In this document: piece after piece, positions 26,701 through 37,812 of the stretch
Numbering within the stretch: position 1 is the first letter of the stretch
How the letters are laid out: each line of letters opens with the position of its first letter
From: Valencia hispanica
Lineage: Eukaryota; Chordata; Actinopteri; Cyprinodontiformes; Valenciidae
Direction of reading: 5' to 3'
Length of the DNA: 64,000 bases
NCBI GenBank assembly: GCA_963556495.2
Contig: OY747710.1
Span: 631,001 to 695,000 of the forward strand
Program-made: the position numbers and the translations under genes
The notes under the pieces: generated by a model
Databases searched by the model: none
Told to the model about the DNA's origin: nothing
The model's input: only the letters and a program-made list of their open reading frames with translations

Positions 26701-28927
26701 CCCAAACTGGTAAGTTCCTGATCCCAACATCAGCTGATCCTACCAAGCACAGGGTTTACTGCTCTGTCCTGCTGTTTCTCAGGAGGTGAAAACATCCGTC
26801 AGACATTCATGATAAACTCTGGAGTCTTTTTAGCTAATTGTTTAACTACAGAGGGGCAAAAATGTATTTAACAGCCACTGATTGGTCAAGTTGTCCCAAG
26901 TTTAAGAATATCAGAGGTCTGTAACTTTCCTCATAGCTTCACTTTAATTGTGAGAAACAGAACGTAAAAGAAAAATAATGCAGGAAATCACTTTGTATGA
27001 TTTTTAAAATGAATTTTCTTTATATAATGGTGCAGAAAATAAGTATTTAGCTCCTATAAACAATAATTCTGGTCCTCACAGACCTGTTACTCTTCTATCC
27101 TCCACTAGTTACCTGTATTAATGGCGCCTGTTTGAACTCATCACCTGTCCACACCTTCAAACAGTCAGACTCTAACCTCCACCATAGCCAAGACCAGAGA
27201 GCTGTCCAAGGACACCAGGGACAAGATTGTCCACATGCACCAGATCTACAATAGGCAAGCAGCTTGGTCAGAAGAGATCAACTGTTGGAGCAATTATTAC
27301 AAAAGGAATCACTGATCATCTCCCTCTACCTGGAGCTCCATGCTAGATCTCACCTGGTGGGGAACACCTGATCTAGAGAACGGTGAGGAAACATCCCAGA
27401 ACTACACGGGGGGGAACTGGTCAATGACCTGAAGAGAGCTGGGACCATGGTAACAAAGGTTACTATAGTAACGCACTACGTCGTCATGGATTAAAATCCT
27501 GCAGTGCTCCAAAGGTCCCCCTGCTTAAGCCAGTACATGTCCAGGCCCGTCTAAAGTTTACCAGAGACCATCTGGATGATCCAGAGGAGGATTGGGAGAA
27601 TGTCATGTGATCAGATGAGACCAAAATAAAACTCTTTGGTATAAACGCCACTCACTGTGTTTGGAGGGGGAAAAATAAATAATAATAATGTCTTGCATTT
27701 ATATAGCGCTTTTACATCTCAAGAACACCATACCTACTGTGAAGCACGAGGGTGTAAGCATTATGCTGTGGGGCTGTTTATCTGCAAAGGGTCCAGGACG
27801 ACTGATCCGTATGAAGGAAAGAATGAATGGAGCCATGTATGATGAGATTCTGGACTAAAACCTCCCATCAGTGAGAGCATTGAAGATGAAACGTGGCTGG
27901 ATCTTCCAGCATGGCAATGATCCCGAACACGTCGCCTAGGCAACGAAGCAGGGGCTACGTAAAAAGCATTTCAAGGTCCTGGAGCGGCCTAGCCGGTCTC
28001 CAGACCTCCATCCTATAGAGAATCTGTGGAGGGAGATGAACGTCCCAAAACATCCCAGCTCTGGAGAAGATCTGCATGGAGGAATGGGCCAAAATAGCAG
28101 CTACAGTGTGAGAACCTGGTGAAGACCTACAGGTGACCTTTGACCTCTGTCATTGCCAAACAAGGTTACATTAGAAAGGACCGAGGGGAACTTGTTATTG
28201 ACCAAATACTTATTTTCTGCAACATTATACAAATACATAATAAAAAAAATCATGAGTGATTTACTGGATTATTTTGCGTTCTGTTTCTCACAGTTGAAGT
28301 GAAGCTATGATAAAATTACAGACCTCTGATCTTTTTAAGGGGGAAAACTTTAAAACTTGACCAATCGGTGGCCGATAGGTACTTTTTGCCCCGGTGTATT
28401 AATAGACAACGGTGGACAATCCTGGGTTGGGAGTGAGATCTATGCAGGAACCTGAGATGTTCTCCAGGAACCTTGGACCTCCTGGTTCCTTCCTGGTTCC
28501 CACGCCGAGTCCTGCCGACCCGGTCAGGATGGACTCGGCGTTGGTCTAGTTGTTCCCTGAGATCTGATGAATTCTTCTCTCCTGCAGGACTTTGGCTACA
28601 CGGCCGTCATAGCGGTGCTCTTCCTCATGGCCTCCATCGTGTTTGCGTCCAACAACGGCGGAACAAGGGTGGAGACCATCTCTGTGGTGAGACAACGTCC
28701 CTTCGTCTCCGTCCGTCTATCTTTGCTCTCCAGACCTTCCATCTTCTCCGTCTCTCCGGCAGGTCTTTGGCTTCTTCGCCATGGCGGCGTTCCTCGTCGA
28801 CGTCACTTACTTCCTGAAGACCAGCGGTTTCCCGTTCAAAAGGGATCCGGCCCCGGCCACCACAAACGGCGTGGTGGCTCAGCCAGAGGCGGAGAAACTC
28901 AACGGGGACGCCAACGGAACGCCGTAG
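23612..28927 (+). CDS. cmtm6: CMTM6-like MARVEL-domain membrane protein, four coding exons
   Basis: Coding exons are 23612-23728, 26533-26709, 28588-28686 and 28763-28927. They join in phase 0 throughout to give 185 residues, close to the length of mammalian CMTM6. Seen: an N-terminal NDVYSPTT motif; four hydrophobic segments at about 35-54, 61-83, 102-119 and 130-149 (MARVEL fold); the pair C55/C58; a LYFFEFVSC block; and a polar C-tail (150-185). Known for the family: CMTM6 is a plasma-membrane and recycling-endosome protein that stabilises PD-L1 in mammals; whether the fish protein does so is inference. The start is the first ATG after an acceptor. CMTM7 or CMTM8 are the alternatives, but the VYSPTT and YFFEFVSC blocks favour CMTM6. 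Confidence 0.85.
23830..24430 (+). repeat. Dispersed repeat copy A (partner at 44850-45390)
   Basis: From the GATTTTGACCATA region at about 23930 to TTTAGATTATATGGCGGGAT at about 24414, it parallels 44885-45376 closely (shared CGCATTTTGATGATGTCAT and GTTGTTTTCCATTTAACGG blocks). A preceding palindromic segment (TATCGCGATA) belongs to the same fish repeat style. Non-coding, within cmtm6 intron 1; class unknown. Confidence 0.65.
24431..26532. other. cmtm6 intron 1, distal part; nothing else recognised
   Basis: Rich in GGTTCTG-type words and short ORFs on both strands, none with a domain. A poly-C tract lies near 25315-25327. Confidence 0.4.
26533..26709 (+). CDS. cmtm6: cmtm6 coding exon 2
   Basis: Encodes residues 40-98: the rest of helix 1 ([11 protein letters not shown]), a short loop with C55 and C58, and all of helix 2. 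Acceptor TTTCTCCTGCAG; donor GTAAGT at 26710. Intron 1 before it is 2,804 bp. Confidence 0.9.
26849..28396 (+). mobile_element. Tc1-like transposon, full length but degenerate
   Basis: Inverted termini CAGAGGGGCAAAAATG (from 26849) and TTTTTGCCCCGGTG (to 28396) extend about 200 bp inward with divergence. A TA lies on each side (26847-26848 and 28397-28398), the Tc1/mariner target duplication. Between them, broken frames show [10 protein letters not shown] (DNA-binding region), [28 protein letters not shown] and [12 protein letters not shown] (first catalytic Asp region), then later NDPEH-like and ENLWREM-like text. A short unrelated insertion (about 27668-27730, with ATATAGCGC) interrupts it. 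Stops and frameshifts make it inactive. It sits in cmtm6 intron 2. Confidence 0.85.
28588..28686 (+). CDS. cmtm6: cmtm6 coding exon 3
   Basis: Encodes residues 99-131: [10 protein letters not shown] through helix 3 and an extracellular or lumenal loop with NNGG. Acceptor CTCTCCTGCAG; donor GTGAGA at 28687. Intron 2 before it holds a Tc1-like element. Confidence 0.9.
28763..28927 (+). CDS. cmtm6: cmtm6 coding exon 4 and stop
   Basis: Encodes residues 132-185: helix 4 ([18 protein letters not shown]) and a hydrophilic tail, ending TAG at 28925-28927. The preceding intron 3 is only 76 bp, with acceptor TCTCTCCGGCAG. Confidence 0.9.
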   Translation, partial: VFGFFAMAAFLVDVTYFLKTSGFPFKRDPAPATTNGVVAQPEAEKLNGDANGTP

Positions 28928-30240
28928 GAGACCGGATCGTCGCGCTCCGTTTCTTTGGTTTCCTGTAGTGTTGTATGACGTCGGGTGGGCGGAGCTACAG
29001 CTGCAGCCTGCCGACCTTGTTTCTGTTTTTTTTTACTCTGTCTGAACACCAGAGGGCGCTCTGCTCTGAACTTCTCCCAGCCAATGGCAGTGGGGCTTTT
29101 TTAAACTCCTGAGACAGAAGCTGGTTTTTATTTCATGTTTAGGACCAACAGACACTAAAGCATCCAACCACTAAACCTTCCTCCTTCACTGGGAATCTCA
29201 CTTTCTACTGGTTTCTACTGCTTCTCTCTCACTTTGCTTTTTAATAGATTTACTAACAGTTGCCTTCAAATCATGAATTTAGCTAAAGCTCATTAATAAT
29301 CCTCAACTCACCAGCAGGTGCCATTTTTAGTTTTTAAAAAATATACGTTTTTCTGTAAATGTTCTATATTTTGTATATCTGTGCACGCTCTAAGAAGATA
29401 ATTTTTGTCCCTGAATTAAGATGAATGTTTACTTTTGTAAATGAATGAGAGAAAAGCGGTTTAGCTGCACATTCAAACTAGAGAACATGTTTTATATGAA
29501 CGATCCTGCAGGTCTGAAACCAGCAGATCATTATTTAAGGTGAAATGCCTGATTGTGTCCAGCAGGTGGAGCAGCTGATCTGTTCTGGTTTTTGTTTTTG
29601 AGTCGAAATTTTTCCCAGAAACTTTAAAATTCCTCCCTAAAATCAGCTTCAAATCACCTGAAACATGAAATATCAGAAATCTGAGAACTTCTTGCAGCTT
29701 CAGAGGATCTGATCTCCTCACATCTTTGAGGATTTGTTTTCTTTCTGCTGCCAGGAGCTTCGTTTTGTATTATTTTGTTTAAACCTTCTGCTGCTGCTCA
29801 TGTAAAAGCTGTTTGCTTCATCTTCTGTCTGATCATCTCTGAGCTTCATTCTGGATCCTGATGGAACGACTCGTCTGCTTTGGTGCAGATTCTCACTCAT
29901 CCAGGACATGATGACCTTAAGGACCTAAAATGAAAGCAACTGGACTTTCCTTCCCGTTGCCTTTATTTTTACTCTTAAGGTCTCGTCTGCTGTTACACTT
30001 TTCATCTGAGTGCCTTAAATCCACCAGTTTATGCTCACATTCAAGGTTTTATGCCCAGAAGCTAGAGAAGACTGCAAGTTAGAAAGCTGGTCAGTGAAAG
30101 AGACTCCGGATTAAAGCTAAAGATCATTAAAATGTTTTAATCTTCTTTCTTTAAAAGGAAACATCTGTGGGACAATCATGAAGCTGTAAAATATGAATGC
30201 TTTTATCAGAGACGATCCATAATAAACGTGTTTTCTGTTG
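28928..30240 (+). other. cmtm6: Probable cmtm6 3'UTR
   Basis: The region follows the stop codon, has no exon-like ORF and is AT-rich. AATAAA at 30221-30226 is followed within 20 bp by a GT-rich stretch (CGTGTTTTCTGTTGCTGTG), a good polyadenylation context. The 3' end is inferred; earlier cleavage is possible. Confidence 0.45.
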
Positions 30241-31545
30241 CTGTGACGATCATTCAGGGCCAAATGAAGCGTTTTTTTAACCTGTTTTATACGGATATAT
30301 GTGCATGTTGTTACGACCACGCCTTGTTCCTGTGCTGGAGGCGCCTCTGTCTCTTTATTTTCTGTGTTCACTTTATTAAAACATTTGGATTTCATTCATG
30401 TCCTGCTTTCTGTTGTCTTCCTGCTGAACAATGAAGCTAAAAACCCAACAGAACTCTGTTCAGTTCTGCAGGAACCTGGACCGGTTCCAAGAAGAAACAT
30501 CTGAGCTATTGGCAGAAAACCGAAAAAGATCACTACTGCCACCTTGTGGTGATAAATACATCCAGCAGAGGTCGTGGTGGACGATGTGGTCACATGCTGA
30601 GAAATGTGGTAAAATAAATGACCAGCAGGGGGCAATGTTTGGTTGATGGTTGTTAAAGACGACTGGTGATAAAGTTTTGACTCATGGTTCATTTTCACCA
30701 AGTTTAACGAGGAAACCTCACGGTGTCGGGACCAAAGATGGAGGTAGACCTCATCGGTCGTCTTTGTCGCTTGGCTAATCACTGGTTCTAAAGTCATTGA
30801 AGTCTTCAACACATTGGAGTTGGAGGAAGTTGGTGACAGTAGTTGAGGTGGCATAAATGTCATTTCCTGCAAGTTCCAACTCTTTAAAGCAGCATTCTTA
30901 CCTCTAATTTAATGATGCATCATCAACACGGTTTAGCGGTTGAACTTTCTTGACCTCAGCAGATCCAGACAGTTTTCCCTGTCTTTGAAGGTTTCCCAAT
31001 CTTTTCTGCACCGGTTATTCCTTTACGTTTCTGCTGGAGATAAGAATTGGTATTGGTTTGATCTTTGAGCAGGTTAGGTAGGTACTAGCTGTGCTCACAA
31101 CAGGAGGTCCTAAAACTTGTCTGTTTTCTGCAGTGACAAACTCTGCTTTCCTCCACTCACACCTACTGCCAAGCACTTTCAGGTCTTTCATTCTTCTGTC
31201 ACGATCTCTCCTGTTACTGCCGGGGATCGGTCTCTCCCATCCAGACGTGACTTTGCTAGCCTGAGATACACCTCATAGCCATCTAGGGAAGTACTCTTAA
31301 AAGGTAAGTTGCTGGCTACATGTGTACTTTTTTTCTGCTTCAACAATATGTTGAGAGTTCTTGTTGACAATATCTTGACCACAGGTTCACTTGCACAGGT
31401 TCCTTAGGGGGAGGGGTAGCAGCCGGCAGCCTAAGCCGGTTGGGGAGGAATTCAGTCCAGTCAGATAGTTCTCCGTGACTCTGCCTCTCTCATGTCTCAT
31501 TCTAATGGGCTAGGTTATCCTGAGCTATCTCTGTAGTTATGTTGC
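30241..31545. other. Intergenic; nothing recognised
   Basis: Overlapping short ORFs near 30228-30872 lie on both strands with no domain. No repeat or exon signature was recognised. Confidence 0.3.
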
Positions 31546-31547
31546 TA

Positions 31548-32246
31548 TGGGGAGCCTAAGGCTCCTCCCCTTCCTGTTGGCCCATGGGTCCTCTGGCTGA
31601 AAAAAAAATGAATGGAAGTCAATGGAGCGTAAAAGTTATTTTCTACTCCGCTTTGTCTCACGTCCTGAATCACAGATATGATGAACCTCAGTTTAAATGA
31701 CAACTGATGATGATGCGTTTCCACTGTGTTTGTCAAGTGATCTGGGATTTATTTGATAGTAAAAATTCGCAATTAAAATGCCTACAAATCAGAAGTCGCA
31801 TACATGACGTGACGGAGCTAACGCTAGCTAGCACTAGCTTGTGGAGCTGCATGCTAGCTCTCACTCAGCCGACTGTTCCTCCCCCAGCATAGCTCCACTT
31901 TCCACATTCATGGTGGTTTTCTCCACGTTTAACGCTCCTTCCTTCGTCCTGGAGGAAGGAGGCGGAGCCGGCTAATCTCACTGCCATTTTGTTCCTTATT
32001 CTTCTTCAGTTGTAGTCCAACTAAGTGTTTTTACACAAAACCTAAAGTAACTTTTGCCGCCGGTCAAAAATGAGTGTTTTCTCTGCATCAAAATGTGTCT
32101 TTAAGATTCACGGACATCATTTGTATAATCCATGGCGCATTTCCGACGGGATCAGAAAATAACTTTTATCGCCCCATAAATTTTTTTGGGGCAATAGGGG
32201 ACCCATGGACCGGAAGTAGAAGGGCGGTGCTTAGGCTCCCAATAGG
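31548..32246. mobile_element. DNA transposon/MITE with about 50-bp imperfect TIRs
   Basis: GGGGAGCCTAAGGCTCCTCC at 31551 and onward pairs with the inverse of GGGCGGTGCTTAGGCTCCC near 32222-32240. The pairing continues inward through CCCATGGGTCC (left, about 31580) and GGACCCATGG (right, about 32199). No transposase is visible. The right end abuts the next MITE directly. Confidence 0.6.
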
Positions 32247-32250
32247 CTTA

Positions 32251-32540
32251 CGGTGCGTTCACACCAAAGCGTCAAAAGCGCACCGCACGCCCAAGTTGGA
32301 CACTTGAACATTCACAGCTCGCTCGTCAAAATGGTATATTTTGACGCGCATCGAACTGTGAATGTTCAAGTCGGAAATACGCAACTTGTGGGAGGAGCTA
32401 GTGGCAGACTGTGTTTTTGCAAGTTGGATGAATCAATTTTGCCGGACCTGACCCATCATTCGTCATTGCAGTTCTGCATTGACTTTACATGTAAACCTGA
32501 CGCCATTGATGCTTCAAACGCGTTCGGTGTGAACGCACCG
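32251..32540. mobile_element. PIF/Harbinger-type MITE, copy 1
   Basis: Termini CGGTGCGTTCACACC and GGTGTGAACGCACCG are exact inverse complements, and the trinucleotide TTA flanks both sides (32248-32250 and 32541-32543). A 3-bp TWA target duplication is the PIF/Harbinger signature. A second copy with TAA flanks is at 47973-48338. Confidence 0.85.
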
Positions 32541-32560
32541 TTAGACTGCTGGAGGACAGA

Positions 32561-32875
32561 CTGACCACTTTTCTTCACTCTGCTACTTTTCTCTCCTACT
32601 ACTCTCCAGTTGTATTACAGTACATGCTGTTATTTCGACTGTTAACTTTGTTTTCTCTCAGTGTTTTTCTCTCCATAGAAGATATACCTGGTCTGGTATC
32701 CTGCTTGGCTGCAATGCCCTGTTGGACGGGGGGCATCGACTGGGATGATCCTCCCAGTAACTGAACATCCACTGTGTCCTGTTATCAACTTTTTACTTTC
32801 TGTACCATAGAAAGTTCTCTTATATCAGATCTTCTTCTTCTGTAACCCCCAGTCGGTCGTGGCAGATGGCCCAGC
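32561..32875 (+). mobile_element. LINE-tail repeat copy (+), truncated at its 3' end
   Basis: It matches 54783-55180 and the reverse complement of about 35490-35670, including CTGCTTGGCTGCAATGCCC and ACTTTCTGTA..CATAGAAAG. It begins at CTGACCACTTTTCTTC, exactly as the copy at 54783 does. Confidence 0.75.
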
Positions 32876-34544
32876 TGACACAGTCCAAAAAAGAAAAGTG
32901 GGTCCCACCTCCAATGAGCTCATCACTTGTGGGAGGGGCCTAAGGAATCGGGTGCTATGTGGGATGGGCCAAAGACCTTGGATGTGGAATGTCACCCCAT
33001 CTTGGTGTCTGGAAGTTGGGACTCTGATTGCTCTGTTGCGACACTACAGGTTAATACGTCTGTCCGTCCATGAGGCCGTTTGGTTAGTTGTTCAACAATC
33101 AGACTGTTGTTAGATATTTCACGTTATGAATCAGGTGATTATGAGCCTCAATGGGAATGCATTATTGTTCTGTACATCACTGTGCATGATTTCTGCAGAG
33201 ACCTGAAGACAATGAACCCAGTGATTTGCATCTTCACCCCAGTAGCTCCTCTGAATGGCCAGCAGGCTTTTCTTCTGGCAGCCACATTGTCACAGTTCCC
33301 ACAGGGACAAAGAATGCTTTTCCCACCCTGAGCGAGAAGAAAAGCTACCCAGAGCAGAGGGTGTCTCTTCTCCCAGCAGCAGCGTCTGGACAGCTGGTGT
33401 TGGCGTTTGGGCAGCATCAGAACGCCTCCTTCCACTGGCTTGTTGAAGATGATGATGATCTGTGCTTTTACAAACAGGATGATGGCATTCACTGATGTTT
33501 TCAGTCGCTGAAATTAGCTCACAACCAGCAGTGCTTGCACTAACATTTATTTATGTAATTAAAGCCTCCTTGACAACTACAGAATGGAAATGGCCAACCC
33601 CCCGCGCCTTAGAAAAGCTCTGGGTGAAAGACTTCCTCAGAGAACGCTGAGAGCTTCTCAAGTGTCCATCACCTTAGAGGCCAACATTGATCACTGCAGC
33701 TGTGGTCAGAGGAGCATCAAACGTTAGAGATGTGGGACCTCTACATCTGTCTGGTGTCCAGCTGGTACACGATGCTGACCAAAGTTCGGTGCTGGGGGGT
33801 TCATGCACGAACGAAGGTTGCTTACAGTAGAGGAGGTTCTGTAGGTCGGTGGCCTGCGTGGGATCCTGGAATTATATGCTAGCTCAGCGAGCCTCCCTTA
33901 AGCTACATTTCCTGCTGTACTTCTTCTGCTCATAAGAAACTAAACATTGTTTTTACTCTGATAACCGGTGCGGTGTGGAGACACAACTGAGGTTACCACC
34001 GTGGCCAACAGATCCCAGAGACCCACATAGGAGTCGGTATCTTCGCCATAAAGACGTGTGTGGCACACGCCTGATGACCTTAGTGAACCCTTGAGAGACC
34101 GTTTCTGTTAGTCGCTGCTCCTTCACCGCGACTTTCTGCCGGCAGAGACCCAACATGTGCAGGACTACAGGAGATCCTGCAGAAAGTTTCAGCAATTGAT
34201 CATCAGCCTCTGCCTGGCTAAACGTCTGCTTGTAAATCAGTTCCTGATGCAGCTCACATCCTCCACTGAGCATCACATCCTGCATTTTTTATGTCGTGTA
34301 GAATCCAGTAATAATATTAATGGCCACTAGATGGCAGAAAAGACTAAAACGGGTTCATCGCATGACTTTAGTAGAGATTTGAACTGTTTTTACACCAAGT
34401 GCCTGGCACAGGATGATCTGATCTACTCTGGTTCCAATCAAAGTTTAAATGTTCAAAACCCATTTATGACTGAAGACACCGCATCAAGGTGTAACGGCTG
34501 CAGACGGCCATCTTGGGTCAAATAGAGGTTCTGAATGGTGAGTG
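32876..34544. other. Intergenic; nothing recognised
   Basis: Short ORFs at 33148-33495 on both strands overlap each other and have no known domain. No gene is supported. Confidence 0.3.
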
Positions 34545-34775
34545 TGTGAAGGTCTGTTGCATTAAAATGGAGCTGAAGAAACCAGGCAGTAATCAGGACG
34601 GCTACATGTTGATGAATGCTTCCATTTCCTCTTCCTCCCTCCAGGTTCTCTGCGAAAGAGAACCAGGTGTGACCCAACAGAACCCAGTTCCTCTTCAAAC
34701 TGCTGACCCACATCATCTGCTGGCCTCAGACCAGCTGCTTCCTCCAGAGTCTCCTCTACAGCAGCTTTAGGAAAC
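34545..34775 (-). repeat. Dispersed repeat, inverted partner of 20255-20465
   Basis: The minus strand repeats the GGAGGAAGCAGCTGGTCTGA-containing sequence of the 20.3-kb locus. Confidence 0.6.
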
Positions 34776-34795
34776 GTCTGATCTGGGAAGTGTCA

Positions 34796-34977
34796 TGTTG
34801 TGGAACGTTTGTACGTGACGACACAGAAGGTGGGAATAGGGGTGAAGTAACGACAGAGAGGAGATGGAAGAAGGAACACTGTTAAATAAAGTAGACTATA
34901 AGACAATGTTTTATGTGTTAATTCAATTCAGAGAGTTCTGCTTGATTAAATACTAACACAGCCACACAACCGTGGGG
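34796..34977 (+). repeat. Left LTR of the Gypsy remnant
   Basis: It aligns with 40423-40648, sharing the TGTTGTGGAAC start and the GGAACACTG..TAAA block. It is shorter than the right LTR because of internal loss. Confidence 0.6.
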
Positions 34978-35564
34978 ATGAGGAAGACAAAAAAACCATA
35001 CTTGGTCCAAAGCGTGGAAGGCGACACTGCAAGTTAGCTAAAAAAAAAAAGTTTAGCCAACATGGAAAAGTCAATCACTCAACCGTTTAATGCTACACAG
35101 ATCCAGCTACAAGATGGAGACGATGGTTGACATCCCTATGGGCCGGTATGGGCATGTGAAAGACGACACCCATATTCAATTCAATTCAGTTTATTTATAT
35201 AGCGCCGATTCACAACAGATCTCATCTCAAGGCACTTAACAAGAAGTAATTTGATTACATTTATACAAACATTCCAATCAGTTAAAAAGTTTCCTATTTA
35301 AGGAATCCCAGCAGATTGCGTCAGTCATTGGCGTGAGGTTGGGCCCCGTTGATGCAGACTTTCCAACCACAGCAATCCTTCAGCAATCCCTCATACTGAG
35401 CAAGCATGTAGCGACGGTGGAGAGGAAAAACTCCCCTTTAACAGGAAGAAACCTCCAACAGAACCAGGCTCAGTAGGAGCGGCCATCTGCCACGACCGTC
35501 TGGCGGTTTGAGAAGACAGAGCAGAAACACAGAAGGAACAGAAGATCTGATATAAGAGAACTTT

Positions 35565-36851
35565 CTATGTTACAGAAAGTAAAAAGTTGATAACAGGACA
35601 CAGTGGATGTTCAGTTACTGGGAGGATCATCCCAGTCGATGCCCCCCCGTCCAACAGGGCATTGCAGCCAAGCAGCTGAAGGCTTTTAATGGCATTTAGA
35701 TGAACAAACTGGAATCTATCAGACAAATCAGATTTAAACCAGCCTAGTGCTGTTCCTTTGATCCCTGCAACATGTTCAAGCCTTTCTAAGAGAATATTAT
35801 GATCGACTGTGTCAAAAGCAGCACTGAGATCTAACAAAACCAGAACAGACACCAGTCCATTATCTGAGGCCATGAGAATATCATTAGTAACCTTCACCAG
35901 TGCTGTTTCAGTGCTATGATGAGCTCTAAAACCTGACTGAAACTCTTCAAACAGCTCGTTACTGTTTAGATGCTCACAGACTTGATTAGCAAATATTTTC
36001 TCAAGGACTTTGGATAAGAAAGGAAGGTTAGATATAGGTCTGTAATTCACCAAGTCATCTTGATCAAGGGAAGGTTTCTTGAGTAAAGGTTTAATTACAG
36101 CTATTTTAAATTCCTGTGGTACGTATCCGTTTACTAAGGATAGATTCATCATATCCAAAATGGGGCCAGGAACCAAATGGAACACTTCTTTAAATAATTT
36201 GGTTGGGATTGGGTCCAACATACAAGTTGAAGGTTTAGATGAGGCTAATATTTTTGATAATTCCGAAAGCTCGACTGAATCAAAACAGCCTAAGCACAAA
36301 TGAGGTTCTACAGTTCTTTCCGATGCTGCCTCATTTACTGAGGAAGAAGTAATCATGTTTGGGAGGGTGCCAATGATTTTATTTTTAATAGAATTAATTT
36401 TATTTATGAAGAATCCCATAAAATCATCACTGCTAAGAGCTGGGGGAATAGTTGGCTCAACAGAGCTATGACTCTGTGTAAGTTTGGCAACTGTACTAAA
36501 AAGAAACCTAGGATTGTTTTTATTCGCCTCTATTAATGATGAAAAATATGCTGTTCTAGCTTGTCGAAGGGTCTTTTTATACAGCAGTAGACTGTTATTC
36601 CAGGTTAAATAGGAATCCTCTAGGCGTGTAGAGCCCCATTTTCTCTCCAACTTCCTAGTATTCTGCTTTAAAGTACGCAACTCTGCGTTAAACCAAGGAG
36701 TCAGCCTCCTATGGCTAGCCACTTTCTTTTTTAAGGGGGCTACACTATCTAATGCCAAACGCAATGAGGACGTAACGCTGTGAACCAGAGCATCAATTTC
36801 TGAAGGGTTAGAGATAGAATTGCTGCCATCCACTGTGTTACTCTGAGACAC
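35565..36851 (-). pseudogene. LINE ORF2, truncated reverse transcriptase
   Basis: The frame encodes a linker and the first half of an RT: TRKLERKW, NPRFLFSTVAKL, FKIAVIKPLLKKPSLD (motif 1), NYRPISNLPFLSKVLEKI (motif 2), FQSGFRAHHSTETALVKV and VLLDLSAAFDTVDHNILL (motif A with its Asp). After KSDLSDRFQFVHLNAIKS it runs in frame into 3'-tail sequence (LGCNALLDGG), so motif B, the YADD box and the thumb are absent. It is therefore non-functional. The last 105 bp or so is tail repeat, not RT. Confidence 0.85.
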
Positions 36852-36879
36852 TGAGGAAAGTAAGAATGGAACAGATTCT

Positions 36880-37719
36880 TTAAAAATTGTTACAGCATTG
36901 TCTGATAAAGCTACTATAATGAAATTTTCTTTCAGATTTAAGATGGTCAGTTAAAGTAAATTCAAAAGTTATCAAGAAGTGGTCAGACAGGACCGGGTTA
37001 TGTGGGTGGACTGTTATTTCCTCACACTCAATACCGTATGTCAGTACAAGGTCCAAAGTGTGTTTACCCGAGTGGGTCGATCCCTGTACTTTTTGAGAAA
37101 AGCCAATTGAGTCTAAAATAGCACTAAAGGCTGCATTTAGGCTATCACTTTCTGTATCCACATGAATATTAAAGTCCCCCACTATAATAACCCTATCAGT
37201 ATTTAATATCAAATCAGATAAAACATGTGAGATTTGATACAAGAATTGAGAGTAAGGGCCTGGTGGACGATACAAAACCACAAACAAAAATGGTCTTAAT
37301 GTTTTGCAACTTGGATGAGGAAAATTAAGGGTTAGATGCTCAAAAGAGCTGTAGCTATCAATTGGTCTGGGACTAATCAGTAAATCAGAACGAAAAATGG
37401 TTGCAACTCCTCCTCCTCGCCCAGTATTTCTAGGAATGTGAAAATTTAAATGACTGGAAGGAGTTGACTCATTTATACTGACATAATCCTCCTGCTGCAA
37501 CCAGGTTTCTGTGAGACAAAGGAAATCAATGTGATTATCACAAATAAAGTCATTTACTAACAAAGTCTTTAAGGAGAGAGATCTTATGTTTAATAAACCA
37601 CATTTAATAGATTTATTTTTCTGTTCAGTCAAAGTTGTATTTATTTTTATGAGATTTCCATAATTTGCTTTTGTTGGCTTAACTTTTAATCCATTTAATT
37701 TTGGCCGTGGACAAGACAC
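36880..37719 (-). CDS. LINE ORF2, apurinic-type endonuclease domain
   Basis: A 279-codon frame with AP-endonuclease motifs in order: [11 protein letters not shown] (N-terminal strand), LCLTETWLQ (metal-binding Glu), [32 protein letters not shown] (catalytic Asp and Asn), HTLDLVLT and LSDHFLITF (SDH motif with the catalytic His). It ends about 30 codons before the RT ORF begins because of a one-base frameshift near 36905-36920; in the ancestor both belonged to one ORF2. It lies about 90 bp downstream of ORF1. Confidence 0.85.
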   Translation of the reverse strand: MSCPRPKLNGLKVKPTKANYGNLIKINTTLTEQKNKSIKCGLLNIRSLSLKTLLVNDFICDNHIDFLCLTETWLQQEDYVSINESTPSSHLNFHIPRNTGRGGGVATIFRSDLLISPRPIDSYSSFEHLTLNFPHPSCKTLRPFLFVVLYRPPGPYSQFLYQISHVLSDLILNTDRVIIVGDFNIHVDTESDSLNAAFSAILDSIGFSQKVQGSTHSGKHTLDLVLTYGIECEEITVHPHNPVLSDHFLITFEFTLTDHLKSERKFHYSSFIRQCCNNF

Positions 37720-37812
37720 TGTTTCTATAGGGTAATGGGGGGGTAACAGTACAGAAGCAGCAGAGAGGTGGGTTAAACTACGACTCTGCTTCCTGGTCTG
37801 GACCCTGGGTTG

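Noticed and set aside
33148..33495. Overlapping ORFs of 89-114 codons on both strands
   Set aside because: No recognisable domain and no splice or promoter support.
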